DNA of 64,000 bases, taken from positions 62,001 to 126,000 of the forward strand of contig DAOLDD010000005.1 of assembly GCA_035327585.1 (NCBI GenBank), in the 5' to 3' direction. Positions 51,531 through 60,451 of the stretch are shown in pieces; within the stretch, counting starts at the first letter, position 1; each line of letters opens with the position of its first letter. Position numbers and translations under genes: made by a program. Under the pieces are notes generated by a model. That model had not been told where the DNA came from. It did not search any database and was given only the letters and a program-made list of their open reading frames with translations. The stretch is from JAMLJG01 sp035327585. GTDB taxonomy: Bacteria > Verrucomicrobiota > Kiritimatiellia > CAIVKH01.

Positions 51531-52771
51531 GGCTGTGCCTCCCCGCGTGCCGTCGAACCGGTGAGCCATTCCAGTTCAGCGGCGGCTGTCAGCGCGTCCA
51601 ACAGGGCTTCCTGCCTCGCGCCATACACGGATAGAAAGGTGAGCTGTGTCTCCAAAAACAACTGAACCGGAATCGAGCCGAGCCGGTACTGGCGATCCGC
51701 CAGCTCGGCTGCGTCACGCAGGCGATTCACCAGATCGGGCGGAACGGTCTGCAGTTTCGCTCGCGCGGTTTCATAGCAGGCGAGGCGCTGGGAAAGTTCG
51801 TCCTGTGCCGCGAGCGTTTCCGCCGCGCGTTCCGCTTCCGCGCGCGCCAGCCCGGCCGTTGCCGCGTCGCGGGCGATGCGCCGTTGCTTCCCCCACGTCA
51901 GTGGCAGCGACACCGCAAGGCCGATGGTTGTCTCGGTCTCGCCCGCCTCCTCGCGCGACAGGAAGGGGCCCAGGCCCATATCCGGTTTTGCATCCAGTAC
52001 GGCGGCGCGCGCTTCGCGGCGCGCGCGTTCCAGTTCGGCGAGCCGTTTCAGCGCCGCCGGACTGCGCTCCATGCGCGCGACCAGATCAGCCTGTGCATAC
52101 GTGTTCGTTGGCGGAGTCAGGGCGCCCGTCAGCACCAGCGCCGCACCGGCTTCACGCCCGAGCAGAAGATTCAGCGAGGTGCGCGCACGGCGCTCCCGCG
52201 CATCGGCGTCGATGGCGGCCGCATCCACTTCAACGAGGCTGCCCTCAACCACACGAATCTCCAACTGAAGCGCCGGACTCGCGGCGGGCCGCTGGCCGAG
52301 CAACCCGACCATCGCGCGCGTACGCTCTGCAACGCTTCGGGCGGCGCCGGCCTCCGAGCGGGCGCTCAGATACGCATACGCGAGCATGCGCACCTGCAAG
52401 TCGATGTCGCGCCGAAGCTGTTCGCGCGCGGCCTCGGCCACCCCGACACCGCTTTCGGCCACCCCGATTCGTGCGGCGCGTTTTTCACGGCGCTCGAGCG
52501 GAAAGAGGAGTTCGGCATCAACACTATAGCCGGTTTCGGGTTGGGCGTCTTTGTACCCGACGGCCACCCCGGCTTCGGGAGCCGGCCGCAACGCGGCCTG
52601 ACGCTGCGCCGCGCGCGCGGCGTCGAACGCCGCATCGGCCGCCGTCAAGGCCGGATGTCGCGAGGCGACAGCCGCGATGGCGTCGTCAAGGCCAAGGGCC
52701 GGGAACTGGGCCTCGGCGTCGCCGAGCAGCGCGGTCGAGACCACGAGGACAAAAAGGATGGAGCGAGACAC
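51527..52771 (-). CDS. czcC: TolC-family outer-membrane channel of the metal-efflux operon (CzcC-like)
   Basis: A 414-residue exported protein (signal peptide 1-21) with two internally similar halves of long helices typical of TolC-family barrels: ALGLDDAIAAVASRHPALTAADAAFDAA and LELERARREARAAVLDAKPDMGLG, followed by AEARELADRQYRLGSIPVQLFLE-type segments. It would form the outer-membrane exit duct for the CzcA-type pump encoded two genes downstream. It follows the small His/Cys-rich gene by 75 bases including a hairpin. Confidence 0.9.
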   Translation of the reverse strand: MSRSILFVLVVSTALLGDAEAQFPALGLDDAIAAVASRHPALTAADAAFDAARAAQRQAALRPAPEAGVAVGYKDAQPETGYSVDAELLFPLERREKRAARIGVAESGVGVAEAAREQLRRDIDLQVRMLAYAYLSARSEAGAARSVAERTRAMVGLLGQRPAASPALQLEIRVVEGSLVEVDAAAIDADARERRARTSLNLLLGREAGAALVLTGALTPPTNTYAQADLVARMERSPAALKRLAELERARREARAAVLDAKPDMGLGPFLSREEAGETETTIGLAVSLPLTWGKQRRIARDAATAGLARAEAERAAETLAAQDELSQRLACYETARAKLQTVPPDLVNRLRDAAELADRQYRLGSIPVQLFLETQLTFLSVYGARQEALLDALTAAAELEWLTGSTARGEAQP

Positions 52772-52822
52772 AAGACCTCCGCAAATTGAGCAGGAAACGC
52801 AAACGTTAAGGGCGTGAAGATG

Positions 52823-52842
52823 GCGCCACCCCGCGGTGGCGC
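52823..52842 (-). promoter_or_regulatory. Hairpin between the small His/Cys gene and czcC
   Basis: GCGCCACC (52823-52830) and GGTGGCGC (52835-52842) form an 8-bp stem with a 4-base loop (CCGC) within the operon. No T-run, so more likely an mRNA stability or translation element than a terminator. Confidence 0.4.
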
Positions 52843-52846
52843 GGCC

Positions 52847-53161
52847 CTAGGCGCGCGGAGGTTCAAACGGCGGACTCAACACCAACGTGCCGGTGCAGAC
52901 CGGCTCGCGGGCAACTACGTAGGCCACAAGTGCGGGCCGTTGAAGGGCGGTCACGGCGACCGGCGCCAGGGCCGATGCGTGGGCGGAACCGCAGTTGTGA
53001 ATCACAGCACACGACTCGTGTTGTGCGCCGTGGTGCGCATCCTCGTGGTGACATTCGGCCGGGAACGGCCACAAGACCGCGAACAAAACAAACGCCAGCG
53101 CACACGCCATCCAGGTGAGCGGAGTGCTGCGGGCGTCCTGTTGTCGCGAGGGTAAAAGCAT
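52847..53161 (-). CDS. Small exported His/Cys-rich protein at the head of the metal-efflux operon
   Basis: A 104-residue protein with one hydrophobic segment (LTWMACALAFVLFAVLWPF), then CHHEDAHHGAQHESCAVIHNCGSAHA, a His/Cys-rich candidate metal site, and a variable tail. Such small proteins (DUF2946-like) often start copper or Czc operons. ATG 53161 is preferred over 53173, because the latter lies inside the -10 region of a strong promoter. First gene of the five-gene operon ending at 47221. Confidence 0.7.
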   Translation of the reverse strand: MLLPSRQQDARSTPLTWMACALAFVLFAVLWPFPAECHHEDAHHGAQHESCAVIHNCGSAHASALAPVAVTALQRPALVAYVVAREPVCTGTLVLSPPFEPPRA

Positions 53162-53169
53162 CGGGGTAT

Positions 53170-53198
53170 ACACTATGCCTCGTCGTCGCGGGTGTCAA
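53170..53198 (-). promoter_or_regulatory. Promoter of the metal-efflux operon
   Basis: Minus strand: perfect TTGACA (53198-53193), a 17-base spacer, TAGTGT (53175-53170), 8 bases before ATG 53161. A near-leaderless transcript is predicted. Confidence 0.6.
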
Positions 53199-53218
53199 CA
53201 GGGTGCCGCCGATTCGCG

Positions 53219-54367
53219 TCAACGCGCGAGGGGCGCATAGGCGCCGAGCAGGGCGGCGCGGTAGGCGGCGCGGCTGTGGCGGGTGCGGGCGCGTTCGGCG
53301 GCGGCGGCGCCGAGCCGGGACCGCGCGGGCGCGTCGGCGGCGAGGTCGCGCAAGGCCGCGCCCAGCGCGTCGGCGCGGGGTTCGACCAGCCGCGCGCAGG
53401 TCTCGTCGAGCACCTGGGTGTGCGACTCGATGCGGGTCGCGATGAGCGCGCGGCCGGCGGCGAGATAGGAATAGACCTTCATCGGCGTGTTGACGCCGCG
53501 CAGGCGCGGGGACACGAGGAGGTCGGCCTGCCCGAGGTAGTACATCAAGCGATCCAGCGGGCGCGGGCCGAGCAGATGCACGCGGCCGGCGAGCCCGCGC
53601 GCCTGGACGTGGCGGCGATAGGTGGCGACATCGGCGTCGCGGCCGCCGATGATGACGAGCGCGAGGTCCGGGGCGCGCGCGGCTTCGAAGCCGTCGAGCA
53701 GGAGGTCGATGCCCTGATAGTGTTCGAGGTTGCCGACGTAGAGGGCGAGCGGGCCGCGGATGCCGAGCGTCGCGCGCAGGTCCTCGGTGTCCGCGGGGAC
53801 GGGCGGAAATTCCATCGCCATGTCGTGCATCAACACGCGGCGTCCGCCGGGCGCGAAGCGGGCGGCCTTGTCGGCGAGGCTCTGGCAGACGGGCAGTACG
53901 AGGTCGGCGGAGCGCAGCGCGTGTTTTTCCGCGCCTTCGAGAAAACAGCGGAACAGCTTCAGCCAGCCCCATTTTTCCATGAGCTGGTCGGCCATTGAGG
54001 AGTCCATGTCGTACACGAGCTTCGCGCCGGCGCGGCGCGCGAGCGGGCGCGCGAAGAAGACGGCCTCTTCGCAGGCGTGCACGACGTCGTAGGTCTTTTC
54101 GCGGATCAGCCGTTTCGCGGCGGCGTAGAGGCGGAAATCGCAGGCGACCTTGGAGAAGGAGAACCCGATGGGCACGCGTGTGACGCCGGGCGGGCGCGGC
54201 GCGCGGACGATGCGCACGCCGGGCATTTCCACGTCGCGCCCGAAGGGGAAGGTGAGCAGGTCGACGCGGTGACCGGCTTCGCCGAGCGTCTCGGCGACCC
54301 ACTTGACGGCGATGGGCGTGCCGCGCTCTTCGTAAAACGGCTGGGGGGCGAGCAGCAGGATGTTCAT
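53219..54367 (-). CDS. Glycosyltransferase, GT4 family
   Basis: A 382-residue GT-B enzyme. The N-terminal APQPFYEERGTPIAVKWVAETL, the middle DMDSSMADQLMEKWG and the C-terminal donor-binding region (VNTPMKVYSYLAAGRALIATRIESHT) fit group 1 (GT4) transferases. Start ATG 54367 overlaps the stop of the upstream lipoprotein gene (ATGA). It is the third gene after the Ser/Thr kinase and lipoprotein, pointing to an envelope-related operon. Acceptor unknown. Confidence 0.88.
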   Translation of the reverse strand: MNILLLAPQPFYEERGTPIAVKWVAETLGEAGHRVDLLTFPFGRDVEMPGVRIVRAPRPPGVTRVPIGFSFSKVACDFRLYAAAKRLIREKTYDVVHACEEAVFFARPLARRAGAKLVYDMDSSMADQLMEKWGWLKLFRCFLEGAEKHALRSADLVLPVCQSLADKAARFAPGGRRVLMHDMAMEFPPVPADTEDLRATLGIRGPLALYVGNLEHYQGIDLLLDGFEAARAPDLALVIIGGRDADVATYRRHVQARGLAGRVHLLGPRPLDRLMYYLGQADLLVSPRLRGVNTPMKVYSYLAAGRALIATRIESHTQVLDETCARLVEPRADALGAALRDLAADAPARSRLGAAAAERARTRHSRAAYRAALLGAYAPLAR

Positions 54368-55692
54368 GGCTGGTTCGCGCGCGAGGCCCGGGCCTGACGC
54401 GTGATGCCCCACGCGCCCATGCGTTCGCGTTTGGCGGAGTCTTCCAGATTCTTGAGCGTCTGGAATTTGCGGGAGCCCGCGCTGCCGTCCACACGCATGC
54501 CATAGAGGCGGACAAGGCCCTCGGCCATCAGGAGTTCGTCGAGGTCGCCCTGGTCGGTGACGATGAACGCGTAGTGGCGGGGCAGCCGGCTGTTGCCGCG
54601 CGCGTCCTCCCAGCGCGTGACGACGGTGAATGAGCCGCGCGAGAGGACGCGTTCGGTGAAGCGCGTGCCCTCCTTGCCGAGACGCAGCATGTCATCCGGG
54701 GAGAGTTCGAAATATTCCGCCTGTTCACGCACGCGCTCGGGGAAGCTCAGGTTGGTTTCGGGCGCGTCGACGTAGTAGAGCCGGAAGATGTATTCCTTGC
54801 CCTCGTGCTGCACGTGGAAGGAGTCGGCGTCGTTGCCGCTGCGTTTGAGCAGCCGCGCGTTTTCGAGGACGGTCCAGCCGCTGCTCCGGCCGATCCGCAG
54901 GCCGATGGAGTCGTCGGGTCCCCGCACGGTGGCGCTTTCGCGCGCGCGGGATCGGGCGAGCGCGGGCGCGGCGTGGCCGGACAACTGGCGGGCGAGCTGC
55001 TGATCGGCGGCGGTGAGCTGGGCCAGCGCGATGCGGACGAGGTTGCCGTCCGTTTTGCGCAGCATGACGACGTCGAGCACGTTCTGGACGAATTCCGCTT
55101 CAAGTTGCGCGCCGGTGAGGCTGGTCCAGACGCGGAACGATTCGCCGGTGAGCAGGATCGCGGGCGGCGGTTCGGGTTCGGGTTCAACCGGCGCTTCGGG
55201 CACGATCGCGAGGACGGGTTCCGGCGGCGCGAGGAAGTCCGCGATGGCGGTGTGGCCCATGAAGCGCGCGACATCTGCCGGCGTCAGGCCCGACTCGTCG
55301 GGGAGCGTGCGATCCGCGCCGCGCGAGTCGAGCAGGCGTACGGCGTCGAAGTGTCCCTCCCGGGCCGCCGCGTGGAGCGGCGTGAAGAGGAATTGGTCGC
55401 GGGCGTTGACGGCGGCGCCGGCATCAAGCAGCAGGGCGAGCATCGCGGCGTCGCCTCGAAACGCGGCGACGTGAAGGAGGGTTGCGCCCTCGGCGTCGGT
55501 TTCGTGGATGTCCGCGCCGGCGGCGATCATGCGGCGCGCGCCCGCCGTGTCGCCCCGTGAGACGAAATCCCGCAGCGACTCCACGACGCGCGGCGCTTCG
55601 GGCGGGGCGGGCGGCCGCGGCACCTCGCACGAGCACAAGGCCGCCGCCAGCAACGCGACCGGAAGAATCCGGACAAAACGAATAAACTTCAC
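54364..55692 (-). CDS. Lipoprotein with ankyrin repeats, SHD1 domain and nuclease-like domain
   Basis: A 442-residue lipoprotein (GTG start, lipobox LAAALCSC). Three ankyrin repeats (about 40-140; GATLLHVAAFRGD, FTPLHAAAREGH, GLTPADVARFMGH). A Pro/Glu linker leads to an SHD1 module (about 185-240; FRVWTSLTGAQLEAEF, then VMLRKTDGNLVRIAL). The C-terminal domain (about 285-430) is staphylococcal-nuclease-like (YIFRLYYVDAPETN, EQAEYFELSPDDM). I do not see the full set of SNase catalytic arginines, so activity is uncertain. Between kinase and GT4 genes, probably one operon. Confidence 0.85.
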   Translation of the reverse strand: MKFIRFVRILPVALLAAALCSCEVPRPPAPPEAPRVVESLRDFVSRGDTAGARRMIAAGADIHETDAEGATLLHVAAFRGDAAMLALLLDAGAAVNARDQFLFTPLHAAAREGHFDAVRLLDSRGADRTLPDESGLTPADVARFMGHTAIADFLAPPEPVLAIVPEAPVEPEPEPPPAILLTGESFRVWTSLTGAQLEAEFVQNVLDVVMLRKTDGNLVRIALAQLTAADQQLARQLSGHAAPALARSRARESATVRGPDDSIGLRIGRSSGWTVLENARLLKRSGNDADSFHVQHEGKEYIFRLYYVDAPETNLSFPERVREQAEYFELSPDDMLRLGKEGTRFTERVLSRGSFTVVTRWEDARGNSRLPRHYAFIVTDQGDLDELLMAEGLVRLYGMRVDGSAGSRKFQTLKNLEDSAKRERMGAWGITRQARASRANQP

Positions 55693-55729
55693 CGCACCAT
55701 TCCCCTGGATGCTTCGCCCGTGCGGGCGC

Positions 55730-57427
55730 TCAACGACCTCTTTCGGCATTATCCACCAGTGTCGATTGGCGCACATCCGCGATCAGGTGATAGGCGTTGC
55801 GGATGTAGGTATCCATGTTGACCTCCGGCGGCGCAAGATGTCGGCAACCCTCGAAGGCGCGGACGGCCTGGCGGGCCAGCGCTTCGATCCGGGTCAGGTC
55901 GGACGGATTTTCACGGGTCTTCTGGTAGTTCTTATACAATTCGATTGCTTCGTTGAACGCGCGGGCGCCGCGGAGGAAGTCGGGGTTCTGCCAGGTTACC
56001 TTGCCGTTGCGCGCGGCGGGCTCGCCCTGCGCGGGACGCGGTTCGGCGACGGGCGCCGGGACGGCAGGCGCGGACGGGGGCGCCTCCTCGGAGCGGAATC
56101 CGCCGTCATCCCAGGTATCCGCCTCGGACCACCACGGATCTTCCGCGGTGACCGGGGCCGCGGGCGCGGCCATGACCCGGGGGGGGGCGACGGGCGCGGA
56201 TGCCGGCGTTACCGGCGTTGCGATCGGCGTCGGGGCGGGCGTGCTCGCGGGGGCGTCCGGCCGCACGAGCGCCTCCAGCGGCGCGACGTCCGGCACGCGG
56301 AATCCGATCTTTTTCGGCAGATCGAGCGCGAAGAAAATATAGACGGCGGCTGCTGCCGACACCAGGAGCAGGGTCTGGAACAACGCGCGGCCAAGCCCGC
56401 TTTCCTTCGAGGCCCGCGCCAGGGCCACCGGTTCCACGGCGGCCGCCATGACCACCTTCTTTCGCGCGGGCGGCGCTTTGACAATCATTCGCGGCTCGCG
56501 CGGGGCCGCTTCTTCCGCCGGCGCTGGTTTGGTGGACAACCGTTTGGCGCTGCGCGCCACGGTGCTCTGCCCGGGCTCCGGCAGCGGTGGTTTCGGAAAG
56601 CGGCCCTGCCGAACCTCCGCCATATCCTGTTGGACCAGGCTCCAGTAGGCCGGCCTGAAGGCGCGGTCCTTCACCATCATCTTTTCGATGAGCCAGGCCG
56701 CGCCGGGCGAGATTTCGTGGTTCAGTTCCATCGGGTCCGGAATAAATTCCCGGATATGCCGCTCCATCGCGCTGCTGCCGGGACTGCCCGCGAACGGCAG
56801 CGCGCCGGTGAGCATGTGGTAGAGCGTCGCGCCGAGTGAATAGATGTCCGCGCGGCAGTCGAGGTCCGGCAGACCCTCCGCCTGCTCGGGCGCGGTGTAG
56901 TTCGGTGTGCCGATGATCGTGTCGCCATCCGCCGCCCGGCGGTGCAGGCCGATGAAACGGGCGAGGCCAAGGTCCACAACCTTTACGCTGCCGTCGCGCG
57001 TCACCAGCAGGTTGTCCGGTTTGATGTCGCAATGGATGATGCAGTCCTTGTCCCACGCGTAGCCGAGGGCGAAGGCGACGGACTCGACGATTTTGATCGC
57101 CGCCAACTCGGGCAGCTTGCCGCGGTCCGCCAGCATGTCGCCGACGGAACGACCGTCGACGTATTCCATGACGATGTAGGGCGTCTGTCCGATCTCGCCC
57201 GCATCGTACACCTGGACGATGCCGGGATGGTTCAGGCGCGCGGCGGCCTGCGCCTCAATTCGGAAACGTTGCAGCGCCTCCTCATCGGGAAGAAATTCCG
57301 CCGCCAGCGTTTTGATCGCGACGGGGCGGTCGAGCGAAAGTTGGCGCGCCTTCCAGACGGTGGACATCCCGCCGGACCCGATTTTGCCCAGAATTTCGTA
57401 GCCCGGCAGTTGAGGAATGGAATTCAT
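55730..57427 (-). CDS. Hanks-type Ser/Thr protein kinase with single membrane segment
   Basis: A 565-residue kinase. Gly-rich loop IGSGGMSTV, ATP-binding Lys39 (VAIKTL), catalytic loop IIHCDIKPDNLL (Asp134) and metal loop VVDLGLAR (Asp152). The usual HRD is HCD and DFG is DLG, both seen in bacterial relatives. TM segment about 345-368. The C-terminal half is Pro/Ala-rich with a helical end. Its stop is 37 bases before the lipoprotein start, so it likely heads the operon. Confidence 0.9.
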   Translation of the reverse strand: MNSIPQLPGYEILGKIGSGGMSTVWKARQLSLDRPVAIKTLAAEFLPDEEALQRFRIEAQAAARLNHPGIVQVYDAGEIGQTPYIVMEYVDGRSVGDMLADRGKLPELAAIKIVESVAFALGYAWDKDCIIHCDIKPDNLLVTRDGSVKVVDLGLARFIGLHRRAADGDTIIGTPNYTAPEQAEGLPDLDCRADIYSLGATLYHMLTGALPFAGSPGSSAMERHIREFIPDPMELNHEISPGAAWLIEKMMVKDRAFRPAYWSLVQQDMAEVRQGRFPKPPLPEPGQSTVARSAKRLSTKPAPAEEAAPREPRMIVKAPPARKKVVMAAAVEPVALARASKESGLGRALFQTLLLVSAAAAVYIFFALDLPKKIGFRVPDVAPLEALVRPDAPASTPAPTPIATPVTPASAPVAPPRVMAAPAAPVTAEDPWWSEADTWDDGGFRSEEAPPSAPAVPAPVAEPRPAQGEPAARNGKVTWQNPDFLRGARAFNEAIELYKNYQKTRENPSDLTRIEALARQAVRAFEGCRHLAPPEVNMDTYIRNAYHLIADVRQSTLVDNAERGR

Positions 57428-57523
57428 GCAGGGGCGTACTTTATCCCGTGCGCCCGGCGCGAGGCAAGCCGGGGCGCTTTATCCTTTCATTCCGCCCGCC
57501 GCCTTTTGCATGCTCCATTTCCG

Positions 57524-58315
57524 ATGAACGAACACCTTATCGCCGTGATTCTGGGCCTGGTCGAAGGCCTCACCGAGTTCATCCCGGTCTCCTCCACGGG
57601 CCACCTGATCCTCGTGGGCCACCTGCTCGGATTCGATGGCGCCGCGGCGAAATTGTTCGACGTCTTCATCCAGCTCGGCGCGATCCTCGCCGTGGTGGTC
57701 GTCTATTTCCGCACCTTCGCCGAATTGTTCAGCGCCCCGGAGCGGCGCGGGTTCAGCGGCTACAACGGCATCCTGCTGCTGGGCCTGACCTCGCTTCCCG
57801 CGATTGTCATTGGAAAGCTCTCGCACGGCGCCATCAAGGAGCATCTGTTCAGTCCCGATACGGTGGCCGCCGCGCTGGCCGTGGGCGCCGTGTGGATTCT
57901 GGTCTCAGAGCGCTTGCTGCGAGGGCGCAAGACGGTGGATTTGGACGGCATGACGTGGAAGCTCGCGCTCGGCATCGGCCTGTTCCAGTGCCTCGCGCTG
58001 TGGCCCGGCATGTCGCGATCCACCTGCACCATCGTCGGCGGCATGATGCTGGGCCTGAGCCTGCCCGCGGCGACGCGCTATTCCTTCTTCGCCGCCGTGC
58101 CCATCATGGTGCTCGCGGTGGGCTACGACCTGTTGCAGAACGCGACGCTGTTGACCGCCGACACGATTCCCTGGTTCCTCACCGGGTTCGTCGTCGCATT
58201 CCTCTCCGCCCTCGCCGCGATCAAATTCTTCATCCGCTTCGTCTCCCGTCACGGTCTCTCCGCCTTTGCCTGGTACCGCCTCGCGGTCGCTGGCTTGGTG
58301 TGGTGGATGCTTTAA
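57524..58315 (+). CDS. uppP: Undecaprenyl-diphosphate phosphatase
   Basis: A 263-residue membrane enzyme recycling the C55 lipid carrier for cell-wall synthesis. The conserved EGLTEFIPVSSTGHLILVGH (residues 14-33) and PGMSRSTCTIVGG hold the catalytic Glu, Ser and Arg, and about eight membrane segments follow. The ATG is 57524; the longer frame from 56942 is a shadow of the kinase gene. It lies between kinase and repeat DNA, with no neighbour in its pathway except murA/glmS about 40 kb away. Confidence 0.95.
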   Translation: MNEHLIAVILGLVEGLTEFIPVSSTGHLILVGHLLGFDGAAAKLFDVFIQLGAILAVVVVYFRTFAELFSAPERRGFSGYNGILLLGLTSLPAIVIGKLSHGAIKEHLFSPDTVAAALAVGAVWILVSERLLRGRKTVDLDGMTWKLALGIGLFQCLALWPGMSRSTCTIVGGMMLGLSLPAATRYSFFAAVPIMVLAVGYDLLQNATLLTADTIPWFLTGFVVAFLSALAAIKFFIRFVSRHGLSAFAWYRLAVAGLVWWML

Positions 58316-58375
58316 GAGGGGAGGCCGACGGGGAGTCGGCATGGAGGAGGAAGGGGAGAAGGAGCGGGGGGGATT

Positions 58376-58432
58376 TCGTATTCCCTGCCTACTCCCTGCC
58401 TGCTCCCTGCTTACTCCCCCTCCTCCTCCACC
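58376..58432. repeat. CTCCCTGC tandem (family G, copy G1)
   Basis: Repeats of TATTCCCTGCC, TACTCCCTGCC and TGCTCCCTGC run into a TTACTCCCCCTCC end. The last 14 codons of the minus-strand methyltransferase (RWRRRGSKQGAGRE) are read from it. A related insertion is inside prpD. Confidence 0.75.
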
Positions 58433-59246
58433 GCGTCGCTTCGGCGAGGATGAACTCGAATTTGCGGGCGTGCTCGGGGATCAGCAGGGGCTCGTCCGTG
58501 CGCGATTCCAGCGTGAAGTGGGGCGAGAGACTTTCCTTCAGGCCGTCGAGCGTGTGGACGGGGCCGTTCGCGCCGGCGTAGCCGCCAATCCAATTTTCGC
58601 GGGGCGTATAAATTTGTTTCCACGTCGACGGCGTGGTCAGCAGCAGCGTGCCGCCCGTTTTTACGAGCGCGGGCAGCAGGTCGAGGAACCGGCGTGGCTC
58701 GGTGAGCCGGCAGATCAAATTCGCGGCGAGCACGACGTCGAACAAGCCGAGGTCCGCGCGCAGGTCCATTGCATCACCCACCTCAAAACGCACGCGCGCG
58801 CGATCCACATCCGCCGGCGCGCGCGCCACCAGCGCATGCGTCAGGTCGCCCTGATCGGGTATGGCGTACGGGATCGATTCGCCGCGTTGCAGCGTCTGCG
58901 CGGCGGCGATAAAGCGCGCGGAAAAATCGATGCCGATCACCTCCGCGCAGTCGCGCGCGAGTTCAAACGTCGAGCGGCCCACGGCGCAGCCGATATCGAG
59001 CGCGCGGAGGGGCGGCAACGGCGTGCCGCCCTCCATGCCGGTTTTCGCGCGGCTGGAGGGCGCCGCGCCGTCGGCGCCGGAACGTGACGCGAGCCTCGCA
59101 CACCGCGCGGGGAATCCGAGTGCGGCGCGAAACGGCGCCGGCACCCGCGCCTGCGCGTCGCCGTAGTGGAGCCACAGGTATTGCGCGAGCGCTGCGTCGG
59201 ATTCGTACATGGAGGGAGACGGTTCCACAGTGTTTTTTACGGGCAT
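58389..59246 (-). CDS. OvoA C-terminal-type methyltransferase (putative 4-mercaptohistidine N1-methyltransferase), repeat-interrupted
   Basis: A 285-residue SAM methyltransferase whose core matches the methyltransferase domain of ovothiol synthase OvoA. It has YESDAALAQYLWLHYGD, then RALDIGCAVGRSTFELARD, VIGIDFSARFIAAAQTLQ, DVVLAANLICRLTEP and STWKQIYTPRENWIGGY. OvoA is usually a fusion with a sulfoxide synthase; here the transferase stands alone. Residues about 56-79 are encoded by the 69-base element that is also in rtcB, and the C-terminus is read from family-G repeat DNA. ATG 59246 lies 4 bases after element E2. Confidence 0.85.
   Translation of the reverse strand: MPVKNTVEPSPSMYESDAALAQYLWLHYGDAQARVPAPFRAALGFPARCARLASRSGADGAAPSSRAKTGMEGGTPLPPLRALDIGCAVGRSTFELARDCAEVIGIDFSARFIAAAQTLQRGESIPYAIPDQGDLTHALVARAPADVDRARVRFEVGDAMDLRADLGLFDVVLAANLICRLTEPRRFLDLLPALVKTGGTLLLTTPSTWKQIYTPRENWIGGYAGANGPVHTLDGLKESLSPHFTLESRTDEPLLIPEHARKFEFILAEATRWRRRGSKQGAGRE
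59011..59079. repeat. 69-base dispersed palindromic element inside the methyltransferase (copy F2)
   Basis: The reverse complement reads CCGGCGCCGACGGCGCGGCG then CCCTCCA at one end and ATGGAGGGCGGCACGCCGTT then GCCGCC at the other, nearly identical to 8851-8919 except in the centre. Confidence 0.88.
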
Positions 59247-59248
59247 GA

Positions 59249-59313
59249 GGTAGGGCGAGGTGTCCCACCGAGCCGCCGGGCGGACCCGGCTCGCTCGGAG
59301 AGCTCGCCCTACC
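59249..59313. repeat. GGTAGGGCGAG-family element at the M29 peptidase stop (copy E2)
   Basis: The ends GGTAGGGCGAG and CTCGCCCTACC match those of 13223-13286, and the body is the reverse complement of that copy with minor changes. The M29 peptidase stop codon TAG (59311-59309) is part of the right end. Confidence 0.85.
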
Positions 59314-60451
59314 GAACGGCGTCCAGCAATCCCCGCGTATAGGCGCTGGGCTGATAGTCTTTGGCCACCACAACCGTTTCGCCGTGGCGGTGCAGGCGGA
59401 TTTCGCAGTTCGTCACCTCCGGCGTCTTGTGCGGCGCGAAGAGGATGTCGTCGTGCGTGGCGTGGCTCGCTTCCGTGAATTTATCCGGCGTGAGGTGTCC
59501 GCCGAGGTGGTCGCTGCGGCCCGTGGCGACGTGAAATGTGCCGAGCACTTTTTCATCCTGGATGTCGCGGCCCGACCACGGCAGCTCCTGCGTGCCGAGT
59601 CCGAGCTCGCCCAACTCGCCCACCACCGGGTCGACGGCGAGTTTTTCATTGTGATGCGCGACGGTCGCCGGGTTGCCCTTGAGCAATTCCGCGCGCACGA
59701 TGCGGCCGCCCTTCACAGTCATCAATCCAAGCGTGCCGTCCTCTTCATACTTCAACGGGAACTGGCCCTCGCCGCCGGTCGGCACCCAATAGACCTCACC
59801 CGCGGGCAGGTTTGCGACATCGGGCGCTTTGCCGCGACAGAGGCCGTGGCTCTTTTGCGCCTCCTGTCCGCCGAGGTCGAGCCGCAGCGTGTAGGTATTG
59901 CCCAGCACGGTGAAATCGAGTTCCGCCCAATCCGCGCCGGTCATGCCCGCGCGCAACGCCTCGGCCTCCCGACTCACCTCGTCGTAGTCCACCGCGAGTC
60001 CGGAGCGCAGGATGACGTCGTTCATGCCGTGCATCGTCGCCCCGCGAAATCCATACTGCTTCGCGAACGCGGTCAGCGGCGCCGTCGCGGAATAGGTGGT
60101 GATGGCGAGAATGATGTCGTAGTTCGGATAGATGTCTTTCTCGAGGCTGAGCGTGTTGCCCGCCGCGTCCACCGCGAGATCCGGAAGGTCGAGGTTGCTG
60201 CCGCCCGTGATTTTGTAGGCGAACATGTCGCCGCCGGTGAGTCCGAGCACCCCGGCCTGAATGCCCTTGTGGAACACGGTGTGCGCGTGGCGCTGGATGC
60301 TGTAGTCGGGATTCCTGAGATAGGCGTGGTCCCGCATGTCGTTCGGATCCTCAAGATCAATGAGAATCGCCACGCGCTCGCCGCCCTCGGGCGCGAACAC
60401 GGTTTTCAGGAGGCGGGCGAGGTCAAAGGGTGGAAAGGATTTCTGGTTCAT
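59309..60451 (-). CDS. Aminopeptidase of the M29 (thermophilic metalloprotease) type
   Basis: A 380-residue protein fitting the M29 family: AGEVYWVPTGGEGQ, LAVDPVVGELGELGLG, DEKVLGTFHVATGRSDHLGG and SHATHDDILF carry the expected Glu, His and Asp metal residues. The family contains aminopeptidases T and S. ATG 60451 has AAGGAG upstream; the longer frame is rejected. Its stop coincides with the end of repeat E2, and the OvoA-like methyltransferase follows in the same direction. Confidence 0.82.
   Translation of the reverse strand: MNQKSFPPFDLARLLKTVFAPEGGERVAILIDLEDPNDMRDHAYLRNPDYSIQRHAHTVFHKGIQAGVLGLTGGDMFAYKITGGSNLDLPDLAVDAAGNTLSLEKDIYPNYDIILAITTYSATAPLTAFAKQYGFRGATMHGMNDVILRSGLAVDYDEVSREAEALRAGMTGADWAELDFTVLGNTYTLRLDLGGQEAQKSHGLCRGKAPDVANLPAGEVYWVPTGGEGQFPLKYEEDGTLGLMTVKGGRIVRAELLKGNPATVAHHNEKLAVDPVVGELGELGLGTQELPWSGRDIQDEKVLGTFHVATGRSDHLGGHLTPDKFTEASHATHDDILFAPHKTPEVTNCEIRLHRHGETVVVAKDYQPSAYTRGLLDAVR

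Noticed and set aside
53162..53173. Upstream ATG (53173) as start of the small His/Cys-rich gene
   Set aside because: It overlaps the -10 of a consensus TTGACA-17-TAGTGT promoter, so the transcript would start downstream of it; ATG 53161 is used.
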